Part shown: positions 17,252 to 26,841 of the stretch, one piece after another | Layout: every line of letters starts with the position of its first letter | How positions within the stretch are numbered: position 1 is the stretch's first letter | Assembly (NCBI GenBank): GCA_965242775.1 | Contig: CBDETI010000024.1 | Span: forward strand, 310,001-374,000 | DNA: 64,000 bases | Direction of reading: 5' to 3' | Source: JAWPMT01 sp965242775 | GTDB lineage: Bacteria > Bacteroidota > Bacteroidia > Cytophagales > Cyclobacteriaceae | Program-made: the position numbers and the translations under genes | The notes under the pieces: generated by a model | Told to the model about the DNA's origin: nothing | Seen by the model: the letters and a program-made list of their open reading frames with translations, nothing else | Database searches by the model: none

Positions 17252-17271
17252 ATATCTAACCTTTTTGGTTT

Positions 17272-18900
17272 ATGTGGTTAGAAAGATTGCAGCAAGTATC
17301 GCTTGTGCGATTTCTAATATTTTGGTTGATTCTGAACCTGGTCCAGGCTTACTTCACGGAGGTACATAATGACGAAAGTTACTATTGGCTGTATTCCAAC
17401 AAATTGGCCTGGGGTTATTATGACCACCCCCCGATGGTCGCGATCTTCATAAAACTGGGATCTTTTTTGTTAGAAGGTCCGCTTGGCATAAGGATTTTCA
17501 ATTTGCTAGCACTGGTTTCGGCAACGGGCATTATCCTGAGTTTACTTGAGCAACGGATACGACCCTTTGCTTACCTCATCTTGTTTTCAATGCCTTTTTT
17601 AAACTACCTGCATTTCGTAGTATTTCCTGATGGTCCCTTGCTGCTTTTTTTTGCGATCTTCTTACGGGCCTACAAATCTTTCACGCTTGATCAGTCGTGG
17701 AAAATGATAGTTGTGATGGGAGTGGCCCTGGGCGCTATGCTTTACTCAAAATATCACGCGGTACTGGTACTACCCCTGATCGCCTTGACTGATCTTTCTC
17801 AACTCAAACGAGGATGGATGTATGGTGTAGGCCTGATCGCCTTGGTGCTTTTTTTACCACACTTAACCTGGCAGTATTCAGAAGGATTTCCATCTATTCA
17901 ATTTCATCTTCAGGGTAGAAGTCAACCATTCAAATTAGAATATACTTTTACATTTATATCGCAGCAACTTCTGGCGGTAGGGCCGGTCATTTTGCTGGCG
18001 ATTTACCACAGGCCGAAGGAAGTGTTCGAAAGGACCCTCAAGATGCTGGTCATAGGAGTGTACTTCTTCTTCTTGCTGGCTTCAAGTCGGGGGTTTGTGC
18101 ATATGCAGTGGACCTCCCTCGCATTTTTCCCCGCATTGGTTTTAGGGGCCCAGGTGCTGGATAAATTAAAAGTACGTGCTGTGGCTTTATCATTTTTGCT
18201 ACTGGCTGTTGGCGTCACCATTGCCTTGAGGGCTCAGCTAATTTACCCTGTTTGGGCCAATAAAATAGGTCCACACTTTGTGCATGGTCAAAAGGATTGG
18301 GCTCAAGAGATGTCTTCGCTTGCGGGCGATCGCGTGCTGATTTCTGAGAATGACATTAAAACCCCTTCGATGTACTCGTTTTACACGGGTAAAGAGGCTA
18401 TAGCCTTCTATCCGGGTTATCCGAAAAGATCACAATACGATCTCTGGCAGGTAGAGGATTCTTTTCAAGGTAAACCAGCTTTGTTACTGAAGAAGTTTGT
18501 ATTCCCGAAGGCAAAATCACTTGCCATTGAGGGGAGAACCTATCATTATCATGAAATTGACAAATTCATCTCTTATCAGAACATCAAAGTAGAGATACTT
18601 GAGGCCACCAAAGTGTCTGATGGTATTGAAATTCGTCTCAAAATTAGAAATCACCGCACGACCTCTCTGGCCTTTCAAGATTCGGTTCGGTTTTTAATTC
18701 GGGATCAGGTGAAACGCGCGGATCGGGATACTTACCTACAAGCCTTAACGAGGATTTCAACCATAGGACCCATGGAAACTGTTGAGCTGACTTTCAAGTC
18801 GGAGAAGCCCCTCAGAGGCCGTTATGCTTTCGGGATCGATGACGGACTCCTTTCTCCATCAATTAATAGTGACTTTGTAAATATTGGTGTGACCCCTTAG
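17272..18900 (+). CDS. GT39-family membrane glycosyltransferase (ArnT/PMT-like)
   Basis: A 542-residue polytopic protein with about ten hydrophobic segments over residues 10-330 and a soluble C-terminal domain. The catalytic acidic motif in the first periplasmic loop is EVHNDESYYW (D34, E35), followed by the family motif YYDHPPMVA. Such enzymes use polyprenyl-phosphate sugars to modify lipids or proteins on the periplasmic side. Donor and acceptor are unknown. The stop overlaps that of the convergent lipoprotein gene by 4 bases. Confidence 0.9.
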   Translation: MWLERLQQVSLVRFLIFWLILNLVQAYFTEVHNDESYYWLYSNKLAWGYYDHPPMVAIFIKLGSFLLEGPLGIRIFNLLALVSATGIILSLLEQRIRPFAYLILFSMPFLNYLHFVVFPDGPLLLFFAIFLRAYKSFTLDQSWKMIVVMGVALGAMLYSKYHAVLVLPLIALTDLSQLKRGWMYGVGLIALVLFLPHLTWQYSEGFPSIQFHLQGRSQPFKLEYTFTFISQQLLAVGPVILLAIYHRPKEVFERTLKMLVIGVYFFFLLASSRGFVHMQWTSLAFFPALVLGAQVLDKLKVRAVALSFLLLAVGVTIALRAQLIYPVWANKIGPHFVHGQKDWAQEMSSLAGDRVLISENDIKTPSMYSFYTGKEAIAFYPGYPKRSQYDLWQVEDSFQGKPALLLKKFVFPKAKSLAIEGRTYHYHEIDKFISYQNIKVEILEATKVSDGIEIRLKIRNHRTTSLAFQDSVRFLIRDQVKRADRDTYLQALTRISTIGPMETVELTFKSEKPLRGRYAFGIDDGLLSPSINSDFVNIGVTP

Positions 18901-20273
18901 GGCTCTATTCTTTCGAAAGCGCCAATGTCCGGGAGAGAATCTCTTCTGGCACCAGTTAAATCGTCCATTACTTGCGAGCCCATGGCGGCATCTTTGGCAA
19001 CAGAAAGGGTGTCCAACGAATAATTGAAGGTGAAAGGATCCTTGAACCTGGGGAAGTTGAAAGTGGAGGAGGTGATATTTCCCAAGACTTCATTATCACT
19101 TTTAATGATGTTAAGATTAAATGTGGTGTCAAGGTCGGCGCCACCAGCGTTGTTTATGAAAACCTCATTGTCCTCAGCTCCCCATAAAATGGAATGTGTT
19201 ACCTCGAGCTTTAAATCATCGACTATCGATGGATCTTGTGGAAAATTGTCGAGTGCTACAAATGAGGGTTCGTCCCGAATGAAAAAGTTAGGTTCATTCG
19301 AAAATGTGCAATGATCAAAACGGTAATCTCCTCCAACAAACGCTGAAAACAGAAAGCCACCCGCATTGTAGACGAGTGAGTTGGAGATTTCAAGTTCTGA
19401 AGAAAACGCCTGAATGCCGCTACCAGACATATGCCTGATAATTGAATGATCAATCGCCATGGAGACCCGGTCTGGCTGGGAGTTTGTACCAAAACAGAAA
19501 ATTCCCGTTTGTGCATTTTCGATGGTCGCGTGACTTATCGAGTTATCCCTGCTACCGGGAAAAAAAACCAACCCGCCCCACTGGCCGGGGGCTTCCATGA
19601 ATCCCTCATCGAATCTCGTGTTCCGGAAAAGGATTCGTTGTTGACCTGTATCACCCTGCACCAGAAGCTGGCCTCGGACCAACATGGATACATCATTGTC
19701 AAGAAAAATTTGTGTTCCCGCCTCCACGGTCAAGTGGCAAAGTGTATCAATAAGAATATCTGAGGTTATCACGTAAGGCTTTCCAGGTGACCAAATTTCA
19801 TTGCAAATAATTTCATTTCCTCGGAAATTGGCGTCCTGCCCGTAAGCCTTGAGCTTAACATCTGCCTGGTTGCCATTCCATCGGAATACGACGGAATCTT
19901 TGATGAGAAAGGGCATATTCAGGTTCTGAGAATTAATAATGGCGTCAACCAAAACCAGGAGACTATCACGTCCCCTCAAAAGGACATTTTCAATGGATTT
20001 ACTTTTTTCGCCGTTCACCACCAGCGTAAAGCTGGAAGAACGCCCTTCACCAACGGTGATCTGTGAGATGTTCACATCATCGCCGGATGTGTTGAATACG
20101 CGGAAGCGCCGGGTAATACTGAGGCGATCAGTCAGCAGCGTATCGAAGCTAACCGTATCCGCGCTAAATGCTAGCAAGATATCGGGACTGGTGCTGATAT
20201 CATCATCCAGACGGGCACAGCCAATTGCTGCCCACCCTATTAAAACAACCCAAAGCGCATGGATGCTTTTCAT
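18897..20273 (-). CDS. Right-handed beta-helix lipoprotein
   Basis: A 458-residue surface protein. The leader ends in AAIGC (Cys 19), a lipobox. The first part (about 25-150) is beta-rich. The middle (about 170-350) has the spacing of parallel beta-helix repeats (RILFRNT, ISHATIENAQTGIFC, SIIRHMSGSGIQAF, ISNSLVYNAG). The C-terminus ends in the DIGAFE motif common in such Bacteroidota proteins. Polysaccharide binding or adhesion is likely, but no catalytic residues are evident. Confidence 0.82.
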   Translation of the reverse strand: MKSIHALWVVLIGWAAIGCARLDDDISTSPDILLAFSADTVSFDTLLTDRLSITRRFRVFNTSGDDVNISQITVGEGRSSSFTLVVNGEKSKSIENVLLRGRDSLLVLVDAIINSQNLNMPFLIKDSVVFRWNGNQADVKLKAYGQDANFRGNEIICNEIWSPGKPYVITSDILIDTLCHLTVEAGTQIFLDNDVSMLVRGQLLVQGDTGQQRILFRNTRFDEGFMEAPGQWGGLVFFPGSRDNSISHATIENAQTGIFCFGTNSQPDRVSMAIDHSIIRHMSGSGIQAFSSELEISNSLVYNAGGFLFSAFVGGDYRFDHCTFSNEPNFFIRDEPSFVALDNFPQDPSIVDDLKLEVTHSILWGAEDNEVFINNAGGADLDTTFNLNIIKSDNEVLGNITSSTFNFPRFKDPFTFNYSLDTLSVAKDAAMGSQVMDDLTGARRDSLPDIGAFERIEP

Positions 20274-20303
20274 TTATTAAAAAACGCCAGATTTGACTGA
20301 CTC

Positions 20304-21371
20304 TTATGCCCCCTCCTTCATTTTCTCGGCGTTTTCGGCGATTCTTAGCTGTTCTATAAAGTCACCAATTTGTCCGTTCATTACGTTAGGTAGATTATAG
20401 ACCGTGTACCCTATCCTATGATCGGTGACGCGACCCTGGGGATAATTATATGTTCTGATCTTATCGGATCTGTCGCCACTTCCCACCATACTCTTTCGGG
20501 CTGAGCTGATCTCTTCATTGTGTTTCTTTAATTCCAATTCGTAAATCCGGGACCGCAGTACTTTCAAGGCCTTATCGTAGTTGGCATGTTGCGACCTCCC
20601 ATCCTGGCATTCTACAACGATTCCTGTGGGGTGGTGCGTGAGCCGAATGGCCGATTCGGTTTTGTTAATGTGCTGACCTCCCGCGCCTGAAGCTCTGAAA
20701 GTATCTTTTCTGATGTCTCCCATATTCAATTCCACATCGACCTCTTCTGCTTCCGGCAAGACGGCTACAGTCGCTGCCGAGGTATGAATCCGGCCCTGGC
20801 TCTCAGTGGCAGGTACGCGCTGGACACGATGTGCTCCCGACTCATATTTCAACTTGCCATAGACATCTTCGCCCTCAACCGAAACGATGATTTCCTTGAA
20901 TCCTCCCGAGGTGCCCTCATTCAGGTTGATAACAGCGAAGTTCCATTTTTCGTCTTCGGCAAAGAGCTTGTACATTCTGAATAGATCGCCGGCGAAAATA
21001 GCTGCTTCGTCCCCGCCAGTTCCCGCTCTGACTTCCAGGATGACATTCTTGCTGTCATTGGGGTCTTTAGGGATAAGCATGACTTTTAAAAGCTCCTCCA
21101 GTTCGACAATCTTTGGTTCCAGCTCCTCTATTTCGAGCTTGGCCATTTCCCGAAATTCCGGATCTTTCTCCTCCTGAAGCACCTCTTTGGCACTTTGCAG
21201 GTTGTCCACAGCCGTGCGGTATTTGTCATATTCAACCACTACCTTTTCCAGGTCGCGATATTCTTTGTTAAGTTTCGTGTATTTGCTCATGTCAGCCATT
21301 GCATCGGGCTGTACTATGAGTTGACCAACCTCCTCGAACCTGTGTTTTATCGCCTCTAACTTGTCGATCAT
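20304..21371 (-). CDS. prfA: Peptide chain release factor 1
   Basis: Releases nascent peptides at UAA and UAG. The ribosomal GGQ motif is at 231-233 (GAGGQHINKTES) and the RF1-type stop-codon reading motif PAT at 187-189. The start chosen is the ATG at 21369-21371, giving the usual N-terminus MIDKLEAIKHRF and about 355 residues; the upstream frame adds residues without homology. It is divergent from a small lipoprotein gene 35 bp away. Confidence 0.97.
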   Translation of the reverse strand: MIDKLEAIKHRFEEVGQLIVQPDAMADMSKYTKLNKEYRDLEKVVVEYDKYRTAVDNLQSAKEVLQEEKDPEFREMAKLEIEELEPKIVELEELLKVMLIPKDPNDSKNVILEVRAGTGGDEAAIFAGDLFRMYKLFAEDEKWNFAVINLNEGTSGGFKEIIVSVEGEDVYGKLKYESGAHRVQRVPATESQGRIHTSAATVAVLPEAEEVDVELNMGDIRKDTFRASGAGGQHINKTESAIRLTHHPTGIVVECQDGRSQHANYDKALKVLRSRIYELELKKHNEEISSARKSMVGSGDRSDKIRTYNYPQGRVTDHRIGYTVYNLPNVMNGQIGDFIEQLRIAENAEKMKEGA

Positions 21372-21406
21372 TCGAATTAATTTTAACAGCAAAAATAAGT
21401 AAGCGT

Positions 21407-21838
21407 TTGCACAGTAAAATACCCTTCCTGGTCTACCTCTTATTGTTTATTGGTTGCTCAGATAAACCTGCTGATACAAGAGCTGTCAGGAAAGAGATGG
21501 AAAGCAGAGAGCCCAGGAAAGTAACAAATGCTGAAATTACCGCTGCAGCTCAAGAATTTGTAAGTGCACTATGGGTCCTTGATTCAAGTAGTTTCGATCA
21601 AAAAGCGGAGGATCTTGGCTTGACACTTACAACTGTGACCGATTCAGTGATTGCCGCAGAGGGCTTGGCGGAATTAATGGAAGCTTTCCAATTTCAATGG
21701 CAAGCCGGGGGCGACTTGGACGATCACTTCTTATTGACTGATGATATGATCGAGATATATCATCCGGTCGAAAAGGACTCAGCTCTTTCCCTACTACGAT
21801 TATCAATCCCTACCTCGGTGATTATACGATCACTGTAA
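21407..21838 (+). CDS. Small lipoprotein, unknown function
   Basis: A 143-residue protein starting at TTG (21407). The leader is hydrophobic and ends in LFIGC (Cys 17), a good lipobox, which supports this unusual start. The mature part is acidic and helical, with no family I recognise. Its 3' end overlaps the convergent tag gene by 9 bases. Confidence 0.7.
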   Translation: MHSKIPFLVYLLLFIGCSDKPADTRAVRKEMESREPRKVTNAEITAAAQEFVSALWVLDSSSFDQKAEDLGLTLTTVTDSVIAAEGLAELMEAFQFQWQAGGDLDDHFLLTDDMIEIYHPVEKDSALSLLRLSIPTSVIIRSL

Positions 21839-22408
21839 CTGGTGGTGTCGAAAGCAGTCCGTGGTGTGGTCATTGACCATTCCGGTGGCTTGCATGAAAG
21901 CGTACATGATGGTGGTTCCGACAAATTTGAAGCCTCTTTTCTTTAGGTCTTTGCTAATGACATCAGAAAGTGGCGTGGAGGCCGGCACCTGCTGCACATG
22001 TTCCCAACTGTTCTGAATAACCTTATGATCTGTAAAGGACCAGATGTAGTTGTCAAAGGATCCAAATTGTGACTGAATTTGGATGAACTGCCTGGCGTTT
22101 TCACGGGTTGCCGAAACTTTGAGCCTATTTCGGACTATTGTTGGATCTTGATGAAGTGCCTCGAGCTTGTTGTCGGAGTAGGCGGCAACTTTTTCACAAT
22201 CGAAATTGGCGAAGGCTTTCCGGTAGCCTTCTCTTTTTGCCAGTATCGTACTCCAACTCAGGCCTGCTTGTGCTCCCTCCAGTACCAGAAATTCGAATAG
22301 CTCCCTATCATCGTGGACTGGAACACCCCATTCCTCGTCATGATATCGGCAGTAGCTTTCAGAATCGCTTTTCGCCCACGCACATCTGATTTTTTTCTCC
22401 ATTTTCAA
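21830..22408 (-). CDS. tag: DNA-3-methyladenine glycosylase I
   Basis: Base-excision repair enzyme removing 3-methyladenine, 192 residues. The family N-terminus RCAWAKSDSESYCRYHDEEWG carries a Cys and His of the zinc site, and the C-terminal DHTTDC supplies the other His and Cys. The catalytic Glu is in FLVLEGAQAGLSW. Two adjacent ATGs (22408, 22402) are possible starts. Single-gene unit with no visible damage-response operator. Confidence 0.95.
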   Translation of the reverse strand: MKMEKKIRCAWAKSDSESYCRYHDEEWGVPVHDDRELFEFLVLEGAQAGLSWSTILAKREGYRKAFANFDCEKVAAYSDNKLEALHQDPTIVRNRLKVSATRENARQFIQIQSQFGSFDNYIWSFTDHKVIQNSWEHVQQVPASTPLSDVISKDLKKRGFKFVGTTIMYAFMQATGMVNDHTTDCFRHHQLQ

Positions 22409-22475
22409 ACATTATTGTGCTAAAGAAACAGAACATTTCTGACTGGAACAATAAATCATATTTTTGTGAGGTTAG

Positions 22476-23543
22476 ATGATATTGATGCGCGTTTCTTGCT
22501 TCCTATTTTTTCTTTCGCTATTGATTGGAGTGAAGGCACAACTCCCCTCAAGGTTTGGGCTGGACTTAGCACTGGTCAAATTGAACAAAGCTCCTCTACC
22601 TTTGGATTTAGCCAGTAGTCGCTCCGTAGTGATCTTTGAAGGTGACCGCAAAGGCTGGCAGGAAAAATGTGCGGAACTGCATAAGATGCTTGTTCCCATG
22701 GGTATAGATCCAATTTTATACAGTCACGTGAAGGACTTTCATGCCAACGGGAGCATCAGGCGGAAATACGTTTCCCTCTTCGCAAGGCGAGCTGTGGCTA
22801 ACACGATCATTTGCGTTGCAACACCGGCGGGTTTTTCAATGACTATTGTTGCCAATAAAGGAAATGGCGAACTGGCTTACGAAAGTGGGTCCTGGGAAGC
22901 CTCTGGAGCAGATATGCGTGAAACCCTTTTAACCCTGGGTTTAGCAGTCAAATCGGCAGACTTTAAAGCCACCAACTTTTTGGCGTTGAGCGAGCCTGAA
23001 TTTGCCGATGACATTGACCTTTTTTCTGGAAGAAGGTACCTCAATTATTCAGGAGCAATTCGACGGCAAAAGGTAGGTCTTGCCTTATTTGAAAAATTTC
23101 CTAGTCTCAACATGGGAGATACAGCAGGCCAGCTTATTGCTGAATATAACCAGCAAATTGATCAGGCCAATGAGGAACTTAAGGAGCTCTTTTCAAGGTT
23201 CCAATGGGATTGGCAACCGCTGATCTACGAATCCAATGAAAATACCTTAAAAGAAGGTATTCAATATGTAATCAACGTGGTGGGAACCGAGGGAGAGACT
23301 GTAAAGCGGATGTTAGACTATCCGCAGAACACGAACGAAACCCAATATATTTCGGTGACGCCAGGGCCAGTTGATGGTTCGGTAAGCCTCAAGCGCATTG
23401 CTTCAACCGATGACATGTTCAAAATATACATTCGGCAGGTCAGGGCAGATGACCTATTTCTGGGTGAGGAATGGGATGCGGACCAAACCTGGCAGCAGGC
23501 GTTTGACAATTTCTTCCTCACTTTGCAAAGACAATTCGAGTGA
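22476..23543 (+). CDS. Exported protein of unknown function, coupled to a NAT homologue
   Basis: A 355-residue protein with a signal peptide (about residues 4-21, ending in VKAQ). A second ATG at 22485 gives an even better signal peptide and may be the true start. The mature part is mixed alpha/beta with no recognised motif. A perfect -7-like TATTTTTG (22459-22466) lies just upstream without a matching -33 element. Its stop overlaps the next start by 4 bases (GTGA), so the two products are made together, although this one is exported and the next looks cytoplasmic. Confidence 0.75.
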   Translation: MILMRVSCFLFFLSLLIGVKAQLPSRFGLDLALVKLNKAPLPLDLASSRSVVIFEGDRKGWQEKCAELHKMLVPMGIDPILYSHVKDFHANGSIRRKYVSLFARRAVANTIICVATPAGFSMTIVANKGNGELAYESGSWEASGADMRETLLTLGLAVKSADFKATNFLALSEPEFADDIDLFSGRRYLNYSGAIRRQKVGLALFEKFPSLNMGDTAGQLIAEYNQQIDQANEELKELFSRFQWDWQPLIYESNENTLKEGIQYVINVVGTEGETVKRMLDYPQNTNETQYISVTPGPVDGSVSLKRIASTDDMFKIYIRQVRADDLFLGEEWDADQTWQQAFDNFFLTLQRQFE

Positions 23544-24352
23544 GAAAGCTTAATTACTTTCAGAATAAGCCCAAGCTGAAGCATATCGACTCCTTCGCTT
23601 ATTTAGAGCGATTGGGCCTGAGGAGAGAGGAGCCCACTCTCAGCTATCTAAAAAAGATACACCGGCATCATCTCCTGAAGATCCCTCACGAAAACCTATC
23701 TATCCATTTTGAAAAGAAAATTCAGTGGGACATCAATGAACTTTTTAAAAAAATAGTCCTTAAAAATCGGGGTGGAATTAACCTGGAGTTGAACTATTTG
23801 CTTTTGCACTTGCTCTCCCAACTGGGTTACAATACCTATGCGGCCTCTGCTAATTTATGGCGCGAAGGAGAATTTGGACCAAGTCACGAACACATGGTTG
23901 TGATTGTTGTAATTGACGAGAAGCCGTGGTTGGTGGATGTAGGTTTGAAAGACACCTTGCATAGCCCCAAGGAATTACAGGAGAAAAAATTACAGGTAGA
24001 TTTTAATCGATACCTCGCCTTTTTTCAAGATGCCGATGAGAACTGGTTGCTTAAGAAATCAGCAGATACCACCAATTTCGAAACCTTGTACCGGTTTGCG
24101 CTGGAAGAGTGTCAGGTGATAGAATTCTTGCAAGTACATGCTTACTACCAAAGTGATCCCTCTTCGCCATATAGAGACGGTAAGTTTATAAGCCAGCTAT
24201 TCCCGGAAGGCAGGGTGACGCTGACAGATTCGGCCTTGATCAGCACGCTTGAAGGAAAGCGGGAGGAGGTACCCATTTTGAATGAGGATGAATTCCTCTC
24301 CAAAACTGAAGAGTACTTTGGAATAAAACTCGGCGATTTACTCGAGCAATAG
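23540..24352 (+). CDS. Arylamine N-acetyltransferase homologue lacking the catalytic Cys
   Basis: A 270-residue NAT-fold protein. The triad His (H118 in HEHMVVIV) and Asp (D133 in WLVDVGLKD) are present. The conserved active-site segment RGG-x-C-x-E-x-N reads RGGINLELN, so the nucleophilic Cys is Asn 81 (codon aac). Normal acetyl transfer from acetyl-CoA through a Cys thioester is therefore not expected. The rest of the domain, including the N-terminal helical region (YLERLGL, HLLKIPHENLSIH), is well kept. It starts at GTG inside the preceding stop. It may bind ligand only or catalyse a different reaction. Confidence 0.85.
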   Translation: MRKLNYFQNKPKLKHIDSFAYLERLGLRREEPTLSYLKKIHRHHLLKIPHENLSIHFEKKIQWDINELFKKIVLKNRGGINLELNYLLLHLLSQLGYNTYAASANLWREGEFGPSHEHMVVIVVIDEKPWLVDVGLKDTLHSPKELQEKKLQVDFNRYLAFFQDADENWLLKKSADTTNFETLYRFALEECQVIEFLQVHAYYQSDPSSPYRDGKFISQLFPEGRVTLTDSALISTLEGKREEVPILNEDEFLSKTEEYFGIKLGDLLEQ

Positions 24353-25177
24353 GGATTGCAGTTGTCCGGCGGCTCCTTTGAAAAAGTCTTCCACCGCCAG
24401 ATTCTGTGAACTCATAGACCAAAGTTCAGAAACCCGCAGCACTGCTCCAACCCAGTTTTCAGAATGCCAATGCCCGTGGGGTAGATCTTTCAATTTTGAT
24501 TCCTCAGCATAGGGCCACGAATTGACATAGAAATAGGGTTCATTGTAATGTTCATCGCCCGGAGACATACCCAATCCAAGATAAGTGGAAGTATCCGGGG
24601 TTCCGGAATTTTTCAACTTGACAGAGATGGCTTGGTCGAAGTGGTGAGGCCAAACGGTTACCTCACCGACATCTGAAAAGTTCGATCGCAGATTTTCAAG
24701 GGTAATAAATGTATTGTAGTAGAGCCGTCCAAACTGGGTGAGTGTATCTGAAGGTTTGATAGAAAAGGACTCACCTTTTTGTGTCGGATAAGCGGGAATT
24801 TCATAAGGCAGATTTGCACTGAATTTCTCTATGGGTAATCCCAATTGGCCCAATTGGCCCTCCAGCCACATCATCAGTTGGGCGAAGGTACTCCCCGTAA
24901 TTTCTTGAGTAGCGATATTTTGACCTTGGCCCTCGACCAAAAGCCTAAGTTGCTCAAAATTGATGCCTACCAGGACTTCACCAGAAGGAGCTGCAACTGT
25001 CTTCCCAACTAGCGATTGGTCACCCGCTCGCCAAGACAAGACAGCATTCTCATCTTCCTCGCTATGCTTTAAAAAGTGTCGACCTACGGCGGCTATACTT
25101 TGTGTAGCCTGATGAAGTTGTTCTCGTACGACTATCCATTCCTCCAGGTCAAAGGAGGAGATCGTTTTCCAAGTCAT
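24338..25177 (-). CDS. Conserved cytoplasmic protein, unknown function
   Basis: A protein of about 279 residues from the ATG at 25175-25177 (MTWKTISSFDLEEW); the longer frame to 25327 would overlap the promoter region and start of the glycosyltransferase. A conserved-looking core contains VWPHHFDQAI, GLGMSPGDEHYNEPYFYV and HGHWHSENWVGAVL. The clustered His, Asp and Trp residues suggest a metal or ligand site. The layout recalls DUF5996-type proteins, but I would not assign it. It ends inside the 3' end of the NAT homologue (15-bp convergent overlap). Confidence 0.72.
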   Translation of the reverse strand: MTWKTISSFDLEEWIVVREQLHQATQSIAAVGRHFLKHSEEDENAVLSWRAGDQSLVGKTVAAPSGEVLVGINFEQLRLLVEGQGQNIATQEITGSTFAQLMMWLEGQLGQLGLPIEKFSANLPYEIPAYPTQKGESFSIKPSDTLTQFGRLYYNTFITLENLRSNFSDVGEVTVWPHHFDQAISVKLKNSGTPDTSTYLGLGMSPGDEHYNEPYFYVNSWPYAEESKLKDLPHGHWHSENWVGAVLRVSELWSMSSQNLAVEDFFKGAAGQLQSLLLE

Positions 25178-25272
25178 ATTTCTTTCGGTGGTTGCGAGAG
25201 TAAGAACACAAAAAATCGGGGTTAATTCAAGACTTGGAAGGTTTTCTTTTTTCGAATTATCAATTTTGTCTG

Positions 25273-26376
25273 ATGAGGATTCTTTTCGCAACCTTTCAAA
25301 CAGGGATCGCTGGGTCAGCTCTTTCAACGTATTATCTCGCGGAGGGGCTGCAGTCCAGAGGTCATCAGGTTTGGGTTGCTGCCCCCCCTGATTCAGTTTT
25401 GAAGAGAAAGGCCGAGGAAGCTGGAATCGGGTTTATTCCGCTGGAAAAAGGCAACAAATATTTTGATAGGGGCACCATTCGAAAGCTGCGGGAGGTAATT
25501 ATTGAGGAGTCCATTCAATTGGTCAATTCGCAATCAAGTCGTGACCGGTATGCGCTCGGCATGATTAAATGGTTTTATCTGAAAAACCTGATTCTAGTGC
25601 ATACCCGTCGCCAGCGGGCGAATAGTAGCGGTTTTTTCTTGCAGAATATTTTTTACGCTCGAACGGCGACGAAGATGGTGGCGGTCAGCGAAGGTGTGAA
25701 AGAAAGCATGGTACAACTGGGTTTCAGGAAGCACCAAATTGAAGTTATCCATAATGGCACACCGAAAGCAAAATACCAGCTTATAGACCATACAAGAGTC
25801 CAATACTTTAGGGATAGATACAACCTGGTGCCGGAGGATCGGGTGATCGGCTGTGTGGCGCGAAAAAAGCGCCAGGAACAACTAATTGAAGCGCTGAAGT
25901 TCGTCAATGAGGATATAAAGGTCGTGTTTGTGGGAATCTCCGAATCAGATGTGGCCGAGGCCATTACAAGACATAAGCCGAAGCAGCGGCTAATTTTTGC
26001 CGGGGTACAAGATTCGCAGGATGTTTTGCATCACTTTCCTCTTTTTACATTGAAGGTTTTGCCATCCGTTATTGAGGGTTTTTCACAGGCAATTCTGGAA
26101 GCAATGGCGATGAGAGTGCCCGTTATTGCCACTAATGCTTGTGGCAACCCCGATCTGATAACGCATGGTGTTACCGGGTTTTTATTTTCGGATGGAGACG
26201 TTGCCGGCTTGGGGAGCTTGATCAACAAGTTGCTCGATGGGCCGACCGCTGTTCGAGAGGGAATCGTCGAGGAAGCGCAGCAGCAGGCTTTATCAAGTTT
26301 CGAGATTGAACGGGTGTTGACAAACTACGAGCAACTGTTTCAAGAACTCATAAAAAAAGCCTCCGAAGAGGCTTGA
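25273..26376 (+). CDS. GT4-family glycosyltransferase
   Basis: A retaining GT-B glycosyltransferase of about 367 residues from the ATG at 25273 (MRILFATFQTG); the earlier in-frame ATG at 25234 adds residues outside the family. The N-terminal acceptor domain starts with the glycine-rich GIAGS loop. The C-terminal donor-binding domain carries the E-x7-E motif in EGFSQAILEAM. It probably builds a surface or capsular glycan; the sugar is unknown. Its last codons form one arm of a bidirectional terminator. Confidence 0.88.
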   Translation: MRILFATFQTGIAGSALSTYYLAEGLQSRGHQVWVAAPPDSVLKRKAEEAGIGFIPLEKGNKYFDRGTIRKLREVIIEESIQLVNSQSSRDRYALGMIKWFYLKNLILVHTRRQRANSSGFFLQNIFYARTATKMVAVSEGVKESMVQLGFRKHQIEVIHNGTPKAKYQLIDHTRVQYFRDRYNLVPEDRVIGCVARKKRQEQLIEALKFVNEDIKVVFVGISESDVAEAITRHKPKQRLIFAGVQDSQDVLHHFPLFTLKVLPSVIEGFSQAILEAMAMRVPVIATNACGNPDLITHGVTGFLFSDGDVAGLGSLINKLLDGPTAVREGIVEEAQQQALSSFEIERVLTNYEQLFQELIKKASEEA

Positions 26377-26381
26377 GTTTT
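26350..26381. terminator. Bidirectional intrinsic terminator overlapping the GT4 stop codon
   Basis: AAGCCTC (26357-26363) and GAGGCTT (26368-26374) form a 7-bp stem with a CGAA loop. A run of seven A lies on the left and TTTTT on the right, so it can stop transcription from both convergent genes. The stem encodes the last residues of the glycosyltransferase. Confidence 0.8.
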
Positions 26382-26776
26382 TAAACTTCGTATTTCTTAA
26401 CAGCCTTTTTGAGTGACTCTATATTAGCTGTGATGGACGGGTCGCTATACACCCTGGAAGCCAGCGCCGAGATAACTTTTCTTTTGAATCCCAATTTTTC
26501 AGCCAAATCTTCGCAGTACTTGATTTCACTCAGGTACACCTGGCTATCGATTTTCATCAATTGAACGATGTTGTATAGGAAGTCGAATTTCTCGTCAGAG
26601 GTCATGGTTGATAGCGGAGGAAGAGGTACTGGCTGCTCAATTAAGCGGTCCACTTCATCCTTGTCCACACCGTTGGCTTTAGCCAACATGTAGATTTGCA
26701 TCTTTTCTTCCCCATCGAAATCACCGTCAATATTGGCTAACCCGATGAGTACACTTAGCTGGGATTGAATGCTCAT
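26381..26776 (-). CDS. TerB-like protein (paralogue 2)
   Basis: A 131-residue all-helical protein of the TerB/TerB-N fold type. It has the acidic GLANIDGDFDGEEKMQIYMLA segment and the repeat-like IVQLMKIDSQVYLSEIKYCEDLAEKLGF. It is clearly paralogous to the protein encoded at 26842-27258 (shared QLMKID, VYLSEI, YCE, AEKLGF and DPSIT). TerB proteins bind metal ions through acidic helices and occur in stress modules, but no other ter gene is present. Role unknown. Confidence 0.75.
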   Translation of the reverse strand: MSIQSQLSVLIGLANIDGDFDGEEKMQIYMLAKANGVDKDEVDRLIEQPVPLPPLSTMTSDEKFDFLYNIVQLMKIDSQVYLSEIKYCEDLAEKLGFKRKVISALASRVYSDPSITANIESLKKAVKKYEV

Positions 26777-26841
26777 GTTTTTGCGTGTATATTTTCTAGT
26801 AAAGCATTAAAGATAAGGCGATTATCAAAACCACCCAAACA

